A stretch of DNA of 64,000 nt from Corydoras sp. C115 (GCA_019802505.1 JAFMOC010000387.1:324501-388500), one strand, 5' to 3'. Positions 21,391-32,547 are shown, counted from the first letter of the stretch. Notes: generated by a model not told the origin, from the letters alone. Translations and numbers: made by a program.

Positions 21391-21836
21391 TGTTAGAGAT
21401 GTCCGTCTTTCCCCGGAAGAGGCTATGTGGAGTAAATGCGTACGACCGCTTGCGTCTAGTGAGCGCTTCCCGGGCACCGACCAATGCGTGCGTCGGTCCA
21501 CGGAAACGCTCCCACGAATACGACCTGCGCAGAGAAGGTGCGCAGCGCCGTACCGTGGTTGAACGCGGAAGGAGAGTCCAAGAGACACCGGGATAAAATC
21601 AAAAAACTCGAATTTATTAAAAAGGTGGTGAAGGAACACCAACAGAAAAGGGGGGAACAAAACGAACACAATAACATTGGGTATAATAACCACAAAACAT
21701 AAGACGTGCGACGAACCGAGGGATAATGGAAACTAAATAACAAACCAACTAAACACGTGCACAGAAACAAACCAATCACCCAGCTAAGACAATTAAGGAC
21801 ACAAACGAGGGACAGGTGCCCCAGGCACCTGTGACA
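21391..21836 (-). mobile_element. solo LTR, related to the NA family
   Basis: 446 bp, TGTTAGAG...CTGTGACA, flanked by AGTGC (21386-21390 and 21837-21841). It ends with the GGTGCCCCAGGCACCTG palindrome shared by the NA-type LTRs and has a minus-strand AATAAA near 21613. The rest differs from NA-2, so it is a sister family. Confidence 0.9.
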
Positions 21837-21841
21837 AGTGC

Positions 21842-21900
21842 CTTGTGTTTCTTGAAAGGCGCGTATAAATAAAATTATCTTATTATTATTATTATTATTA
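21842..21900 (+). repeat. LINE/SINE 3' tail with (ATT)n
   Basis: 'TTTCTTGAAAGGCGCGTATA' then AATAAAATTATCTT(ATT)n is the usual 3' end of fish L2-type elements. The solo LTR sits immediately before it, inside what was probably an older repeat. Confidence 0.6.
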
Positions 21901-21959
21901 GTTCTTAATTTAGTTCTATTTGTTACTTTACATTTGGTTATTTAGCAAAATCTTTTTAG

Positions 21960-22145
21960 CAGTTACAAGTAATCCAACTTAATGGTTGGGGGTCAGAATA
22001 CAGAGATGATACAGCACCCATTGAGCAATGAGGTTTAAGAATCATGCTCAAGGACTCACACTAGTAACTTTTCAAATCTCAGTGGACCTAGGATTTGAAC
22101 CCCAATGTTCAGATTGCTAACCCAACATTGCTATCCCAAAGGAAA
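21960..22145 (-). repeat. second-type SINE remnant, inverted
   Basis: The reverse complement shows the 'TTGGGTTAGCAATCTGAACA' head, the GGTTCAAATCC box and the CTTGAGCA.GATTCTTAA.CCT...TGCTC body of the SINE at 52201. Diverged. Confidence 0.6.
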
Positions 22146-22202
22146 TTTAGCAACCAGTAGCATTAAAAAATACAATAATAATACAATGATAAAATAGAAC
22201 AA

Positions 22203-22335
22203 AGGTGTGGTAGCTCAGTGGTTAGGGTTAGTTGTTAGGGTTTTGGGCTAGTAATCTGAACATTGTGGGTTCAACAGTTGTCAGGGTCCTTGAGCAAGAC
22301 CCTTAACCCTAATTGCTCCAGGGGTGCCAAAAAGA
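22203..22335 (+). repeat. second-type tRNA SINE (partial)
   Basis: GTGTGGTAGCTCAGTGGTTAG head, then 'CTTGAGCAAGACCCTTAACC' and TTGCTCCAGGGG. The 3' 'TAAAAGCGTCTG' end is missing. Confidence 0.75.
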
Positions 22336-22339
22336 GTCG

Positions 22340-22660
22340 CTATATATTTATCTTTCTACCAGCTCTACTGGTTGAGTTAAAAAGCCTAAAACCTGATCTT
22401 TTTAGTCTGTTTGTAGAGCGGCTCTGTGACAGTAGTCTGCATTGAATTCTCTCTTTTGCTGACCCCGCATGCCTTACCATATTGTCAAAGTAGCCTTTCA
22501 TCTCTCTTTTTAATGCTTCCACCCCAGCATACCACAGCAGAGAAAAGATGGATTGACAACACAGTCTGATAGAAAAGGTGCTGGGGAAAAATAAAAAGAT
22601 GATCTGTGTCTGATCTCAAAAGCCAAATTAATAGAGACATACGACTTTTATTGCAACTTG
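22340..22660 (-). repeat. segment shared with 51720-52190
   Basis: Closely matches 51720-52190 ('TCTCTTTTTAATGCTTCCAC' and 'ACCACAGCAGAGAAAAGA' are common to both). The minus strand reads EALKREM.GYF, suggesting a LINE reverse-transcriptase C-terminal scrap (Rex/Babar-like, uncertain). It marks the 5' edge of duplication copies A and C. Confidence 0.55.
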
Positions 22661-22700
22661 AATAAATTTAATTATTATGAAAAACAAATAACATAGACAG

Positions 22701-23011
22701 GGCGGCACGGTGGCTTAGTGGTTAGCACGTTCGCCTCTCAGCTCTAGGGATTCCCGGTATGAATCCCCATCTGGGTGGAGTTTCTATGTTCTCCCGGTGT
22801 CCACGGGGGTTTCCTCCCACAGTCCAAAAACATGGATCAAGTCAATTGAATTGAGTGTGTCTGTGTGAGTGAGTTTGTGCCCAGCGATGGATTGGCGCCC
22901 TGTCCTGGGTCTATCTGCCCGGCGCCAGAGACGTTCTCCCCTGGATGGGCATGGGGAACCCCACCGCGACCCCAATAGAGGATAAAGCGGGAGCTAATAA
23001 ATGAATGAATG
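22701..23011 (+). repeat. DANA/mermaid-like SINE
   Basis: Complete head and tail. A deletion removed the CTCCAAATTGCCCCATATAG part of the body. It lies between the shared segment and the promoter-like block of copy A. Confidence 0.92.
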
Positions 23012-23039
23012 TTCCTTTTAAGGTTTGAAAAGCAAACTT

Positions 23040-23250
23040 AATAATATATAGAAGGGTCTTCCAAACAGTAGGTGGCAGTATTGCGCTAATCTGGAAACCT
23101 AACCGCCGATAAACAGGAAGAGAAGAAAACAATAACAGCAAAATCACCTCGTGTGTTTAGAGCGCTGAGAGATTAAATTAAAAAGAAAAGTTGAGCACGT
23201 CATCATTATTATCATCAGATCAAACCCAGTTCATTACTGAAGGTGAGATT
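23040..23250 (+). promoter_or_regulatory. promoter-like block and 5' exon, copy A
   Basis: 'ACAGTAGGTGGCAGTATTGC' at 23065 and 'CTAACCGCCGATAAACAGGA' just downstream form the type of inverted GGCGGTTA block that marks transcription starts of many fish genes. It is followed by CACGTCATCATTATTATC and, at about 23240, a donor-like AAGGTGAGATTCT. The same arrangement occurs in copies B, C and D. Read as exon 1 of the zinc-finger gene; inference from conservation and position. Confidence 0.45.
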
Positions 23251-24000
23251 CTTTATTAAACTCATTAAAGCTTTCTACTACGTGTGGATCATCAGTTTGG
23301 GAATAAGACTAATCGAAGGCGGATATATTTAAGACTGTGATCTTGTTGATGTTATTGCTTATAATATTAAAAACTTTAAATATTTGTGAATGGCCTGTAA
23401 TCAGAAATAAAGTATAAAATAACAAGTTAAGTATTCTCTCTCATAACGGTCTCATTAAACAAACCACAACACAGTCAAATTTATTCAGCAAAACAACTAA
23501 AACATTTAATTTATTTGGACTGTTATCCCGAGCAAGGTCGTGGAGGTGATGGATCATATCCCAGCTCTCATTCAACAAAAGAAGGAGAAACACCCTGAAC
23601 CTGTTACCAGTCTAGGTGAGATTATTAACCACAATGCCACCATACCACCACAAACTACACAAAAGTAAACCATCACACAAAGTTTGATTCTGTAAAATAT
23701 TACTTGATATTTAGTAACTAACTTCAGATATAATGACTACATAAAAAGTCATTAATTAAATAAAACATTTTTACATTGAAGCAATATAAACACTACATGG
23801 TTAAAAAAAAAGTCACTATCTGAATTTAACCATGCAAATAGGTAAGGACCTCTTATTGGTTAAATGCTATATGAGTGATTATGTTTTAGCTGCAACAAGT
23901 TATTTAAACTTTTAGAAGAGCCTGGGGGGGGGGGGGGTATCATCTTTGAGGAAGGACTGAAAAAAAAGTCTTGAATGAATTATGATCGGCGATCTGTTTA
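23251..24000. other. probable intron sequence of copy A
   Basis: Conserved in B, C and D but without open frames. Contains the SINE-like GGTGATGGATC.TATCCCAGCT segment (23550-23617) and a run of 14 G at 23924-23937. Confidence 0.4.
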
Positions 24001-24354
24001 GGTGATCCATCCACACATTATCTTCTGCATTATAATCAATTAGGGTCGTGGGGGGGTTCCCCATGCCCATCCAGGGGAGAACATCGTGGGCGCTGGGCAA
24101 ATACACCCGGGACAGGGTGCCAATCCATCGCTGGGAACACACTCACTCACACAGACACACTCTATATGGGGCAATTTGGAGAATTCAATTGACTTGATCC
24201 ATGTTTTTGGACTGTGGGAGGAAACCTGAGAACCTGGAGAAAACCCAAGCGGACATTGGGAGGACATTCAAAACTCCACCCAGATTGGGATTCGAACCAG
24301 CAATCCATAGCACTGCGAGGCGAACGTGCTAACAACTATGCCACCATGCCGCCC
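24001..24354 (-). repeat. DANA/mermaid-like SINE in copy A
   Basis: Full-length on the minus strand, from the tail (CATTATCTTCTGC) to the head (GCCACCATGCCGCCC). A related insertion sits at the equivalent place in copy C but not in copy B. Confidence 0.9.
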
Positions 24355-24424
24355 TCACTTAAACATTTGGTAGAAAAACAATGGTATAACTCAGTGATAT
24401 TTAATTTAATTGTGAAAGTAAGAA

Positions 24425-24900
24425 CATTTTCACATGCACAATGTGAAATAAACTACAGCTGTTCAGCATTAAGAAAAGCACTTGTCAGTGAAGCTAACCA
24501 GCAAAGAAAATAAGATAAGGTCATGTGGTCTGTAGAGTTCAGATTTACACTTTTTCATAATAATGGTTACATCAGGTTAAGAAGAGAGGTGGCTGAAGTG
24601 ATGCATCCATCATGCTTAATGTCTAATGTACAAGTCTGAGAGGACACTGCTATGATTTGGGGTTGCTACACTTAGTCACATCAGCAATGATGCAATCAGC
24701 AATAACAGCAATGTTACCTGCCTAAAAAATGAGGTCAGCTGACGACCTCATTTTCAAACATAAATTTGGCCACCACAGTGTCCAGACTTCAACGCCATTT
24801 AAAATGTTTGGAATATGGTGGTAAAGATTTTGTGCAGTGGTTAATGCTAATATAAGCTTTTTAAAGATTGTCTTCTGAGAGACTTATAAATCACTTTATG
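24425..24900 (+). pseudogene. Tc1-like transposase remnant, copy A
   Basis: Matches the Tc1 family stretch at 42013-42600 (copy B). It keeps GTCATGTGGTCTGTAGAGTTCAG, 'GATTTGGGGTTGCTACACTT' and the GGCCACCACAGTGTCCAGA stretch (the ancestral WPPQSPD region). Large internal deletions and stops; not functional. It predates the duplication of the zinc-finger unit. Confidence 0.8.
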
Positions 24901-26000
24901 ATCCACATGACAAGTAATTTAACTAAACACATTAATATTTGACCTCTGTTTATAGGTTTTGTCCATTTTTTAGAAAAGCTTCGGACAAAATTGTGATTCT
25001 TCATGCTTATAAAATACCTCTGAGTCAGATATTTTAAAGCTTAGCCATTAGGAGAATTTAAACTATTTAATGCAGAATGCACTTGTGTAGCTAAAAAACT
25101 ACTTTTGTCTTTATAGTCAGAGTTCAAATGAACACGCATTAACTTTCAACCTTTTCCTATTTTGCATCATTTGGTGATGGGATTCGGCAGACTTTATTAT
25201 TATTTTATATAATATTAATATTCTAAAGTCCTACAATCCCAACTGTGTTTGGAACATGTTGTAAATCTGAAGTCTGAAGAAAAAACATAAAATGTCTCAT
25301 GTTCATATTGTCTGCAATAAAATAAAAGTTATTTTTTATTAATTTAAACTGATTTGATCTATAGTTAACAACCTTATATTCAGAATAATTGGTAATGTCT
25401 AATGATTTGATTGTTCGCTTATTTAAGAAATGAAAGGTTGTTTCTTATCTTTTGCCATTATTTTTGCAAATAAGGTGATGTAATTAGGATAATATGTATA
25501 CAATTTTGATAATTACGTTCATGTTTTGCATTAATTCAAGCAGAGGCTACAAGTGTGAAATGAGTAAGTGGAAGTTTTGCATTAACTGTAACAGTTAAAC
25601 AGAAAGTAATAATCTAGCAAAAAATTTATTTTTTGTGAATTATGTCCCTTGAGAAGGTGGCGAGTGAAGACTGTTATGTTTCTAAATACAAAGACAGTCC
25701 AAACTTACTGCTACTGTCTTTCAACAGTTCGAAGAGTTTGGCATTGTTTTCAAAGCACCTCTGTGACCCAGGGACTGGTCCAAAGCCAGTTTTTCATCTA
25801 GAGTCCATCACAACCTGTGCCATAAATTATGTATCTCTAATAAAATGAGAAAAGGACTGCATCTTTGTTTGGTCTTTTAAGAGGTTCCTCAAAAAGTGTT
25901 GTAGTGTGTTACTGATTCAGTATTATTGAAATATTAGTTGTAGTATAAATGTTGTATTTGCAAACAAAACCATGATGCCTGTTTATTTTTTGTTTTGAAG
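24901..26000. other. intron-like AT-rich sequence upstream of zinc-finger gene A
   Basis: No repeat recognised except short AT tracts. 25055-25200 is shared with copy B up to its SINE. Confidence 0.4.
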
Positions 26001-26206
26001 GATCATGGAAATAAAGTTGATGTGGCTGTAAAAGGGATGTAAGCTGGCCTTCTAATAAGCTATGAAGATGCTCTAAAGGATTTTCAATGTGGCAGTATTG
26101 GAGAAGATTATCGTCATTCACAACCTCAGGGATGTGCCATGCAGCTTTGGACAACTGTGACTCTGGAGTGTCCACAGGCTATGAACTCTTCCTATGAATT
26201 TCTACA
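26001..26206 (+). pseudogene. upstream exon of zinc-finger gene A, broken
   Basis: Starts after a TTTTGAAG acceptor and ends at a CTACA|GTGAGT donor. It aligns with the open exon of gene D (36316-36534), but the frame reads DHGNKVDVAVKGM then TAA. It may now be untranslated exon or skipped. Confidence 0.4.
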
Positions 26207-26510
26207 GTGAGTGGTGATGAATATTAAGCCAGACCAATCATCTTTATGAATATGTGGATTATGAAACCGACTTCTAAGATAAAAAACATTACAAACAGAA
26301 CTTCTGGCTGCCTAGTAATCACTAGCTATTAGTAAGTTAAATGCAAACAGAGACAACATTGTTTTACTTCAACTTAAACACATTCAGAAGACAAAATAAC
26401 AAGTCTGTGGAAAATAATTTTTTTCCTCTGTTGAAAAATAACATCAGCACATTCATGAAAGAAAAAAATTCCATCTTTCTGCCTATAGGAATAACCTTTA
26501 CCAAGTAAAC

Positions 26511-27446
26511 ATGAGCACATCCACAGACAAGAAGAAAAATATTCTGACACACAGTATGGAAGGAGTTTCACTTCATCTAAGACATCAGGGTGTTCACACA
26601 GAACAAAAACCATATTCCTGTGCACAGTGTGGAAAAAGTTTTCCTCAACAGAGTAGTCTTATAGTGCATCAGCGTATTCACACGGGAGAAAAACCCTATG
26701 CCTGCTCAGAGTGTGGAAAAAGTTTTACTCAACAGGGTAGTCTTACACAACATATGCACATTCATACAGGAGTAAAACCCTATATGTGCTCACAGTGTGG
26801 AAAGAGTTTTACTCAGCAGGGTAGTCTTACACAACATATGCACATTCATACAGGAGTAAAACCCTATATGTGCTCACAGTGTGGAGAAAGTTTTACTAAA
26901 AAGAGTAGTCTTATAGTGCATCAGCGTATTCACACCGGAGAAAAACCCTTTTCCTGCTCACAATGTGGAAAGTGTTTTACTATAAAGAGTAGTCTTATAG
27001 TGCATCAGCGTATTCACACAGGAGAAAAACCCTATTCCTGCTCACAGTGCGGAAAAAGTTTTTCTAAACAGAGTCATCTTACACAACATATGCACATTCA
27101 TACAGGAGTAAAACCTTATTCCTGCTCACAGTGTGGAAAGAGTTTTATTCAACAGAGAAGTCTTCAACTGCATCAGGGTATTCACACAGGAGAAAAACCC
27201 TATTCCTGCTCACAGTGTGAAAAAAGTTTTATTGACCAGAGTCGCCTTAAAGTGCATCAGCGTATTCACACAGGGGAAAAACCCTACATGTGCTCACAGT
27301 GTGGAAAGAGTTTTACTGAGCAGGGTAGTCTTGTAGTGCATCAGCGTATTCACACAGGGGAAAAACCCTATTCCTGCTTACAGTGTGGAAAGAGTTTTAC
27401 TATAAAGAGTAGTCTAATAGTGCATCAACGTAGTCACACAGGGTAG
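26511..27446 (+). CDS. C2H2 zinc-finger protein A, 10 fingers
   Basis: The ATG at 26511 follows a splice acceptor (TTTCTGCCTATAG|GAATAACC). The 311-codon exon encodes a roughly 35-residue tail (MSTSTDKKKN..EGVSLHLRHQGVHTEQKP) and ten C-X2-C-X12-H-X3-H fingers with TGEKP or TGVKP linkers, all with full metal ligands. Such proteins bind DNA in the nucleus and usually act as transcription repressors or regulators. Fingers 2 and 3 are almost identical (recent internal duplication). The frame stops at TAG (27444-27446), where a deletion has removed most of the next finger; more finger sequence follows out of frame. No KRAB, SCAN, BTB or FiNZ-type domain is visible in this exon. Start choice: first ATG after the acceptor, conserved in genes C and D. 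Confidence 0.8.
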   Translation: MSTSTDKKKNILTHSMEGVSLHLRHQGVHTEQKPYSCAQCGKSFPQQSSLIVHQRIHTGEKPYACSECGKSFTQQGSLTQHMHIHTGVKPYMCSQCGKSFTQQGSLTQHMHIHTGVKPYMCSQCGESFTKKSSLIVHQRIHTGEKPFSCSQCGKCFTIKSSLIVHQRIHTGEKPYSCSQCGKSFSKQSHLTQHMHIHTGVKPYSCSQCGKSFIQQRSLQLHQGIHTGEKPYSCSQCEKSFIDQSRLKVHQRIHTGEKPYMCSQCGKSFTEQGSLVVHQRIHTGEKPYSCLQCGKSFTIKSSLIVHQRSHTG

Positions 27447-27688
27447 TCTTACACAACATATGCACATTCATACAAAATGATGTGCTCACATCATCCCTTC
27501 TATATATGATGTGCTCACAGTGTGGTAGGAGTTTTACTCAACAGAGTAGTCTTACAGTGCATCAGCCTATTCACTCAGGAGAAAAACCATACTCCTCCTT
27601 ACAGTGTAAGAAAGGTTTTATTCAAAAAAATGATTTAAAACGACACCAGCACATTCACGCAGAAAAACAAACTTATTCCAGCTCATAG
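27447..27688 (+). pseudogene. detached C-terminal fingers of gene A
   Basis: SLTQHMHIHT in the next frame, then a unit MCSQCGRSFTQQSSLTVHQPIH and a degenerate last finger (SLQCKKGFIQKNDLKRHQHIH) ending AEKQTYSSS. The ending resembles the last finger of gene C (ETYSNLL), showing these were once in one frame. Confidence 0.75.
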
Positions 27689-27689
27689 T

Positions 27690-28528
27690 AGTGTAATGTT
27701 TTTGTAATACTTTGAAGTAATATGTTGTAATTCATGATTGTTTGAATAATTGCAGGGAACAGATGGAATGTTCATTTGCTGGATGAGCTTGTGAAATTGT
27801 AGGAATGGGTTAGACTTAGGAGAGAACATAACAGTAGTCAAATTTTTATCAAAATTGTGTGTATATTTGGAAGGGAAAAATAACAATTATGAAAACAAGC
27901 ATAAGACTTGTTATGTCTTGTCCACAATACTGGAAAGCAAGATGCTCTAAGAAACTCTGGACGTTTTGTTTCCAATAACTGCTCAACATTACCAACTGAA
28001 AAGAGAATTACGGTGTGAAATATAAGGTAGAAATGCTATGTACTTCAGTTTGCCACATTTGAAGTGTTATAAAAAATTGCTGCTTATGAAACAGTCAAAA
28101 ACCTTCAAGATATTTATGATTTTTAAATTTTTTTTTTTAAACAAATTTATCATGGATTTGATTTAGTGATGAACCTTCTGTAATTGAGGATCTGCACATG
28201 TGGGCTCATTAGAGTCTTAAACCTATTTTACATTTTCTTCTTTAACATATAATACATTATTTAATCACTTATATTTTAATGAAACCACATAAATGTGTTT
28301 TGTTTCTTTTTGTAACCATTATGTATTTTATAGTCATCCTCTGAGGAGTTGCTGTGGTGAATTGCTCTGGTGTTAAGATGATTAAAGCTTTCTGATTTGG
28401 ATTGTAACTTTACCTCGTTTGTCTTTATTGTTATTTTTAGTTAGTCTTCTTCATTTTACATGTTCACATATGATAAAATGATATGATAGGTTACTACTTC
28501 CCAAATTTTGTTCTACAATTTTGTAATG
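27690..28528. other. 3' flank of gene A
   Basis: Parts match the 3' flanks of C and D ('AACTGCTCAACATTACCAAC' near 27978; 'TGATGAACCTTCTGTAATTG' near 28167). No further gene. Confidence 0.5.
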
Positions 28529-28875
28529 GGGTGGCACGGTGGCTTATTGGTTAGCGCGTTCGCCTCTCAGCACTAGGGATTCCCGGTTCGAATCCCCATC
28601 TGGGTGGAGTTTCTATGTTCTCCGCGTGTCCGCGTGGGTTTCCTCCGGGTTCTCTGGTTTCCTCCCACAGTCCAAAAACATGGATCAAGTCAAGTGAATT
28701 CTCCAAAATTGCCTCATATAGAGTTCGTCTGTGTGAGTAAGTGTGTGCCCAGCGATGGATTGGCACCCTGTCCTGGGTCTATCTGCCCAGCGCCTGAAAC
28801 GTTCTCCCCTGGATGGGCATGGGGAAGCCCCCCGCGACCCTAATATAGGATAAAGCGGAAGATAATGAATGAATG
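28529..28875 (+). repeat. DANA/mermaid-like SINE with target duplication
   Basis: Full-length; flanked by AATTTTGTAAT (28517-28527 and 28876-28886). Confidence 0.93.
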
Positions 28876-28886
28876 AATTTTGTAAT

Positions 28887-29100
28887 TTTTTTTGTTTTAT
28901 CACCATTGTATTACAAATTCATGAATAAAAATAAAACTTTGTTGAAATGACGTCACGGGGAATGACTCGAGCCAGCCGATTGTACTCGGGGTTGCCAGAT
29001 TCGTACATTAACAACACCATGTTGGTTTTGTCATGTATGTTAAACGCACAACTGTCATTTTGTCCCACAAGTCCAGACACATTTCTTTTTTAAATAAATT
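28887..29100. other. short spacer
   Basis: Contains a TGACGTCA site (28949-28956), a CRE-type motif; no gene attached to it was recognised. Confidence 0.3.
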
Positions 29101-29405
29101 GGGGTTGGGTTCCCCATGCCCATCCAGGGGAGAACGTCTCAGGCGCTGTGCAGACAGACCCAGGACAGGGCGCCAATCCATCGCTGGGCACACACTCACT
29201 CACACAGACATACTCTATATGGGGAAATTTTGAGAATTCAATTGACTTGATCCATGTTTTTGGACTATGGGAGGAAACCGGAGAACCCGGAGGAAACTCA
29301 CGCAGACACGGGAAGAACATGGAAACTCCACCCAGATGGGGATTCGAACCGGGAATCCCTAGCGCTGAGAGGCGAACGTGCCTAGCACTAAGCCACCGTG
29401 CCGCC
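29101..29405 (-). repeat. DANA/mermaid-like SINE, tail lost
   Basis: Minus strand, head intact at the right end (CCACCGTGCCGCC). It lacks the GATAAAGCGGAAGATAATGA tail. Confidence 0.9.
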
Positions 29406-29569
29406 GTTATGTCAACTATGTTCTATATTACTGATTATATGGCGTTTCAAATTTAATTTAAAGAGATTTGAGTAATGGTTCTACATTTGGAAACTTACAT
29501 TTTCTGATGGAAGGTTAAGTTTTAAATATTATTTAATAAATAAATAAATCTTTGAAAAAATAATGAAAA

Positions 29570-29815
29570 TAGGTGGATTTTTGGATCACCACAGAACAGG
29601 TGGGCTTTGAATGCGCGAACGGGCTTTTTAGCGCATGCGCTTTAACAATGTCTAAAAACGAGTGCAATTCAGTAGCGCCGCAGAACGGGTGTGCTTTCCC
29701 TGCGCATGCGCTTTAACAATGTCTGAAAACACGTGGCTTCAGTAGCGCCTGAGAGCGGGTGTGATTTGGATGCGCATGCGCTGTAAGGACACTTAAAGAG
29801 CGCATGAGAACTAGC
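29570..29815 (+). repeat. three ~70-bp units each with a GCGCATGCGC palindrome
   Basis: Palindromes at 29631, 29702 and 29772, each followed by TTTAACAATGTCT or a variant. The same family recurs at 40280-40445 and, inverted, at 51010-51190. GCGCATGCGC is the consensus site of the transcription factor NRF1. Confidence 0.8.
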
Positions 29816-32240
29816 GTGCAGTTCAGTTTGAGACATTTGGAAACGATCCAGGGATGCCATGAGATGCATATCCGCTTTAAAGAAGAGTTTTCCAAAAAAG
29901 ACAGGGAAGGAAATAAAGCCTTAACTACATAGTGAACTGATAGGTGAATGAACATAATACCTTTTTATCTTTACAACAAACACACACTGATTATAAAATG
30001 TACTACATATTCGTACCTAGTTCTTTTCGATTACTAATAACACTACTAGTGCACTACATTTATAATACAGAGTATAATTCCAGCCGTTAAATGTTTATTC
30101 TGTGAACAGAGTCGCAGTATGAGCATCATGTCTGTAGCTGACGCAGTAATATAAGCATTTTTTGTGTGAATTTAATGTATTTCCTTGTAATATCCATTTT
30201 ATATTTTGTATATTTTTTGACTGTTATGTACATACTTTGGGAAATGTGTGTAATAGCGTTACTTGACCACATCAGCAGTTGGTCATCATTTGGTCACGTG
30301 ATGCACTTTACGAAAATACTTGAGTTTTGTTTTAATACTCAGTCGGTGTGTGCAAGCGGTGTTTAAAAGAAATGGACTTCTAGCAACTCCTAACCTTCTG
30401 GTTGGAGGGGCACACGGTATGCACAATTAAGTGAAATTCTTGTTTGAATGTGTATAATTTGTTACATATTTTGTATAATAAGTTGCAGTGAAGTTACTCA
30501 TGTATGGAAACGTGACTGTTTCACTGAGTATTTGCCACCGTGTATTTGTTTCAGTGTTCACGGTGGTCTTGGGCGTTTGTAAGAAAGAAAATCCTTTAAT
30601 AAAACGTTTGAAACCATCAGTCGGCGCGTTGCACTTTCATCAACCAGTAAAGAAAAAGTTGGGAGCAGCTACAATGTCTGAACTATCGAAGTCCGAACCT
30701 CAGAAAGACTCAAAGAAACCTGTTACCATGACAACTGCTGAAGACACAAAAGTAACACTGGAAGCACAGCAATGAGAGCTACGTCATCTACGTCTACGAG
30801 TTCCTGAGCTTTCCATCAAACTGGGTCGAGAAAAGGTTCATTGCTCGCTGCTTCGCTTGCACACAACCGCCCTGTGCTTGTGAAGACTATTGAGATATTA
30901 ATGTTTTATAAATCATGATTTAATAAACACGGAACATAAAACCTTAAGTTCACAAGTTAAACCAGTAACTGAAGTTATAAAGTAGGAGATTGTGAACTGA
31001 GTCGTCTGAATCGGTTCCCTCGATTCCCAGTGAATCAGAGAATCAGAAGAGTGATTCATCAGATAAAAACTAATAGATTGGTTTGATTCTTTGTTGGGCG
31101 GCACATAAAATACTTTATCATGTTTATAATCCGTTGTTCTTCATGTTACATCGTGCAGAGTAATGCCTACATTTCCTTATTTAACTTTGTGCAAATAAAT
31201 TTTTGATTTTATGCATTTATATATGAAAAAACTTAATTAAATTAGCTTTATATGTATTTAATTTGATAATAAAAATTATACATGTTGATTAATGTTTCTT
31301 TTTTTAAATACAAAACTGCTATTTATAAAGTAGAAGACTGCTGGTTTAATAAATGACACAGTGCTCGTCTGAATCGACTCCCAATCCATCGATCTCTAAA
31401 AACGTTAAAACTTTACAATTGTATTTAAGTCGTCATCCTCTGTGGTGTTGCTTTGGTGGATCGCTCTTTGTTTTCTGGTGTTAAGATGACTATGAAGCGC
31501 TCTGATTTGGATTTTTACCAAATCAGCTCCTCCTGCTTTGTTGTTATTTTTGGTTATTTTTAATTAGTTGTTTTTAATTAGTTATATTCTTTTACTTGTT
31601 TCTGGGATCTACTTCATTTTAAATTGTACACATATGTCTAATATGATACTATAGTTTACTACTTCACAAAATTTGTTTCACAATTATTTTACATTTCTAA
31701 ATTTTCCTGCTTAAGATAAACTGGGTCCGAGAAACAGTATTTCGTTTGCATCTCATGTACCACATGTTACACAAATGACAATAAAACACAGAATCCTTGA
31801 AAAAGATACAGTATGGTCTACTGATAGATCTTTGGGTCTATTTTTTTACATCCCTGAGTAAAGTTTATCATATTTATATGGATATAATACAAAATATATT
31901 ATAATCTATGAATCAAGACTACTAACAGCATAATTCTTGCTTGTCCTGAAGGTGATGATCATAAACCCTCAGTTCATGATGTTTTTGAAAGATGTTTTTG
32001 AAAACTGGATTAAAAAGAAAAGGAAGATATCCAACAACTGGCTTCTTTACTATTATATTCTCCTTGTACATCTGTGACCAGGTAATGACACCATCTATCC
32101 ACAGTCCTTTAGAGCACATGAGATGATATAGAGTGTACATGACCAATTTGTTTGTGACGTTTGTGTTTTAATTATTTTTGATCATTAAAATGACATGAAC
32201 AACAATTGATTCAATTTATTTAATGATGTTAAACTTAAAA
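29816..32240. other. AT-rich stretch with few features
   Basis: One weak ORF (30488) and a block at 31430-31520 that resembles 28334-28410 (GTTAAGATGA...CTCTGATTTGGAT). Otherwise nothing recognised. Confidence 0.4.
30488..30775 (+). CDS. possible small ORF, unrecognised
   Basis: 95 codons; from a later ATG (30674) it reads MSELSKSEPQKDSKKPVTMT, a hydrophilic Lys/Ser/Glu-rich peptide. A splice-acceptor-like 'TATTTGTTTCAG' precedes 30555, and AATAAA lies at 30921. In the same frame, sense codons continue for over 40 residues past the TGA. I do not recognise it; it could be the 3' exon of a small gene or chance. Confidence 0.2.
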   Translation: MKLLMYGNVTVSLSICHRVFVSVFTVVLGVCKKENPLIKRLKPSVGALHFHQPVKKKLGAATMSELSKSEPQKDSKKPVTMTTAEDTKVTLEAQQ

Positions 32241-32246
32241 TGCTCC

Positions 32247-32547
32247 AAATTCCCGGTTCAAATCCCCATCTGGGTGGAGTTTCCATGTTCTCCACGGGTC
32301 CGCGTGGGTTTCCTCCGGGTTCTCCGGTTTCCTCCCAAAGTCCAAAAACATGGATCAAGTCAATTGAATTCTCCAAATTGCCCCGTATAGAGTGTGTCTG
32401 TGTGAGTGAGTGTGTGTGCAGCGATAGATTGTCCTGGGTGTATCTGCCCAGCGCCCGAAACATTCTCCCCTGGATGGGCATGGGGAAGCTCCCACGACCC
32501 TAATATAGGATAAAGCGGAAGATAATGGATGGATAATGGATGGATCC
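32247..32547 (+). repeat. DANA/mermaid-like SINE, 5'-truncated
   Basis: Begins at the B box (TTCCCGGTTCAAATCCCC) and ends in ATGGATGGATAATGG. The head is missing. Confidence 0.9.

Noticed and set aside
26511..27336. second-frame ORFs inside the finger arrays (for example 35141-35677 minus, 55901-56272 plus)
   Set aside because: Periodic shadows of the 84-base finger unit; they lack C2H2 spacing.
28949..28956. TGACGTCA as a regulatory CRE
   Set aside because: A single 8-base match with no adjoining gene or conserved context.
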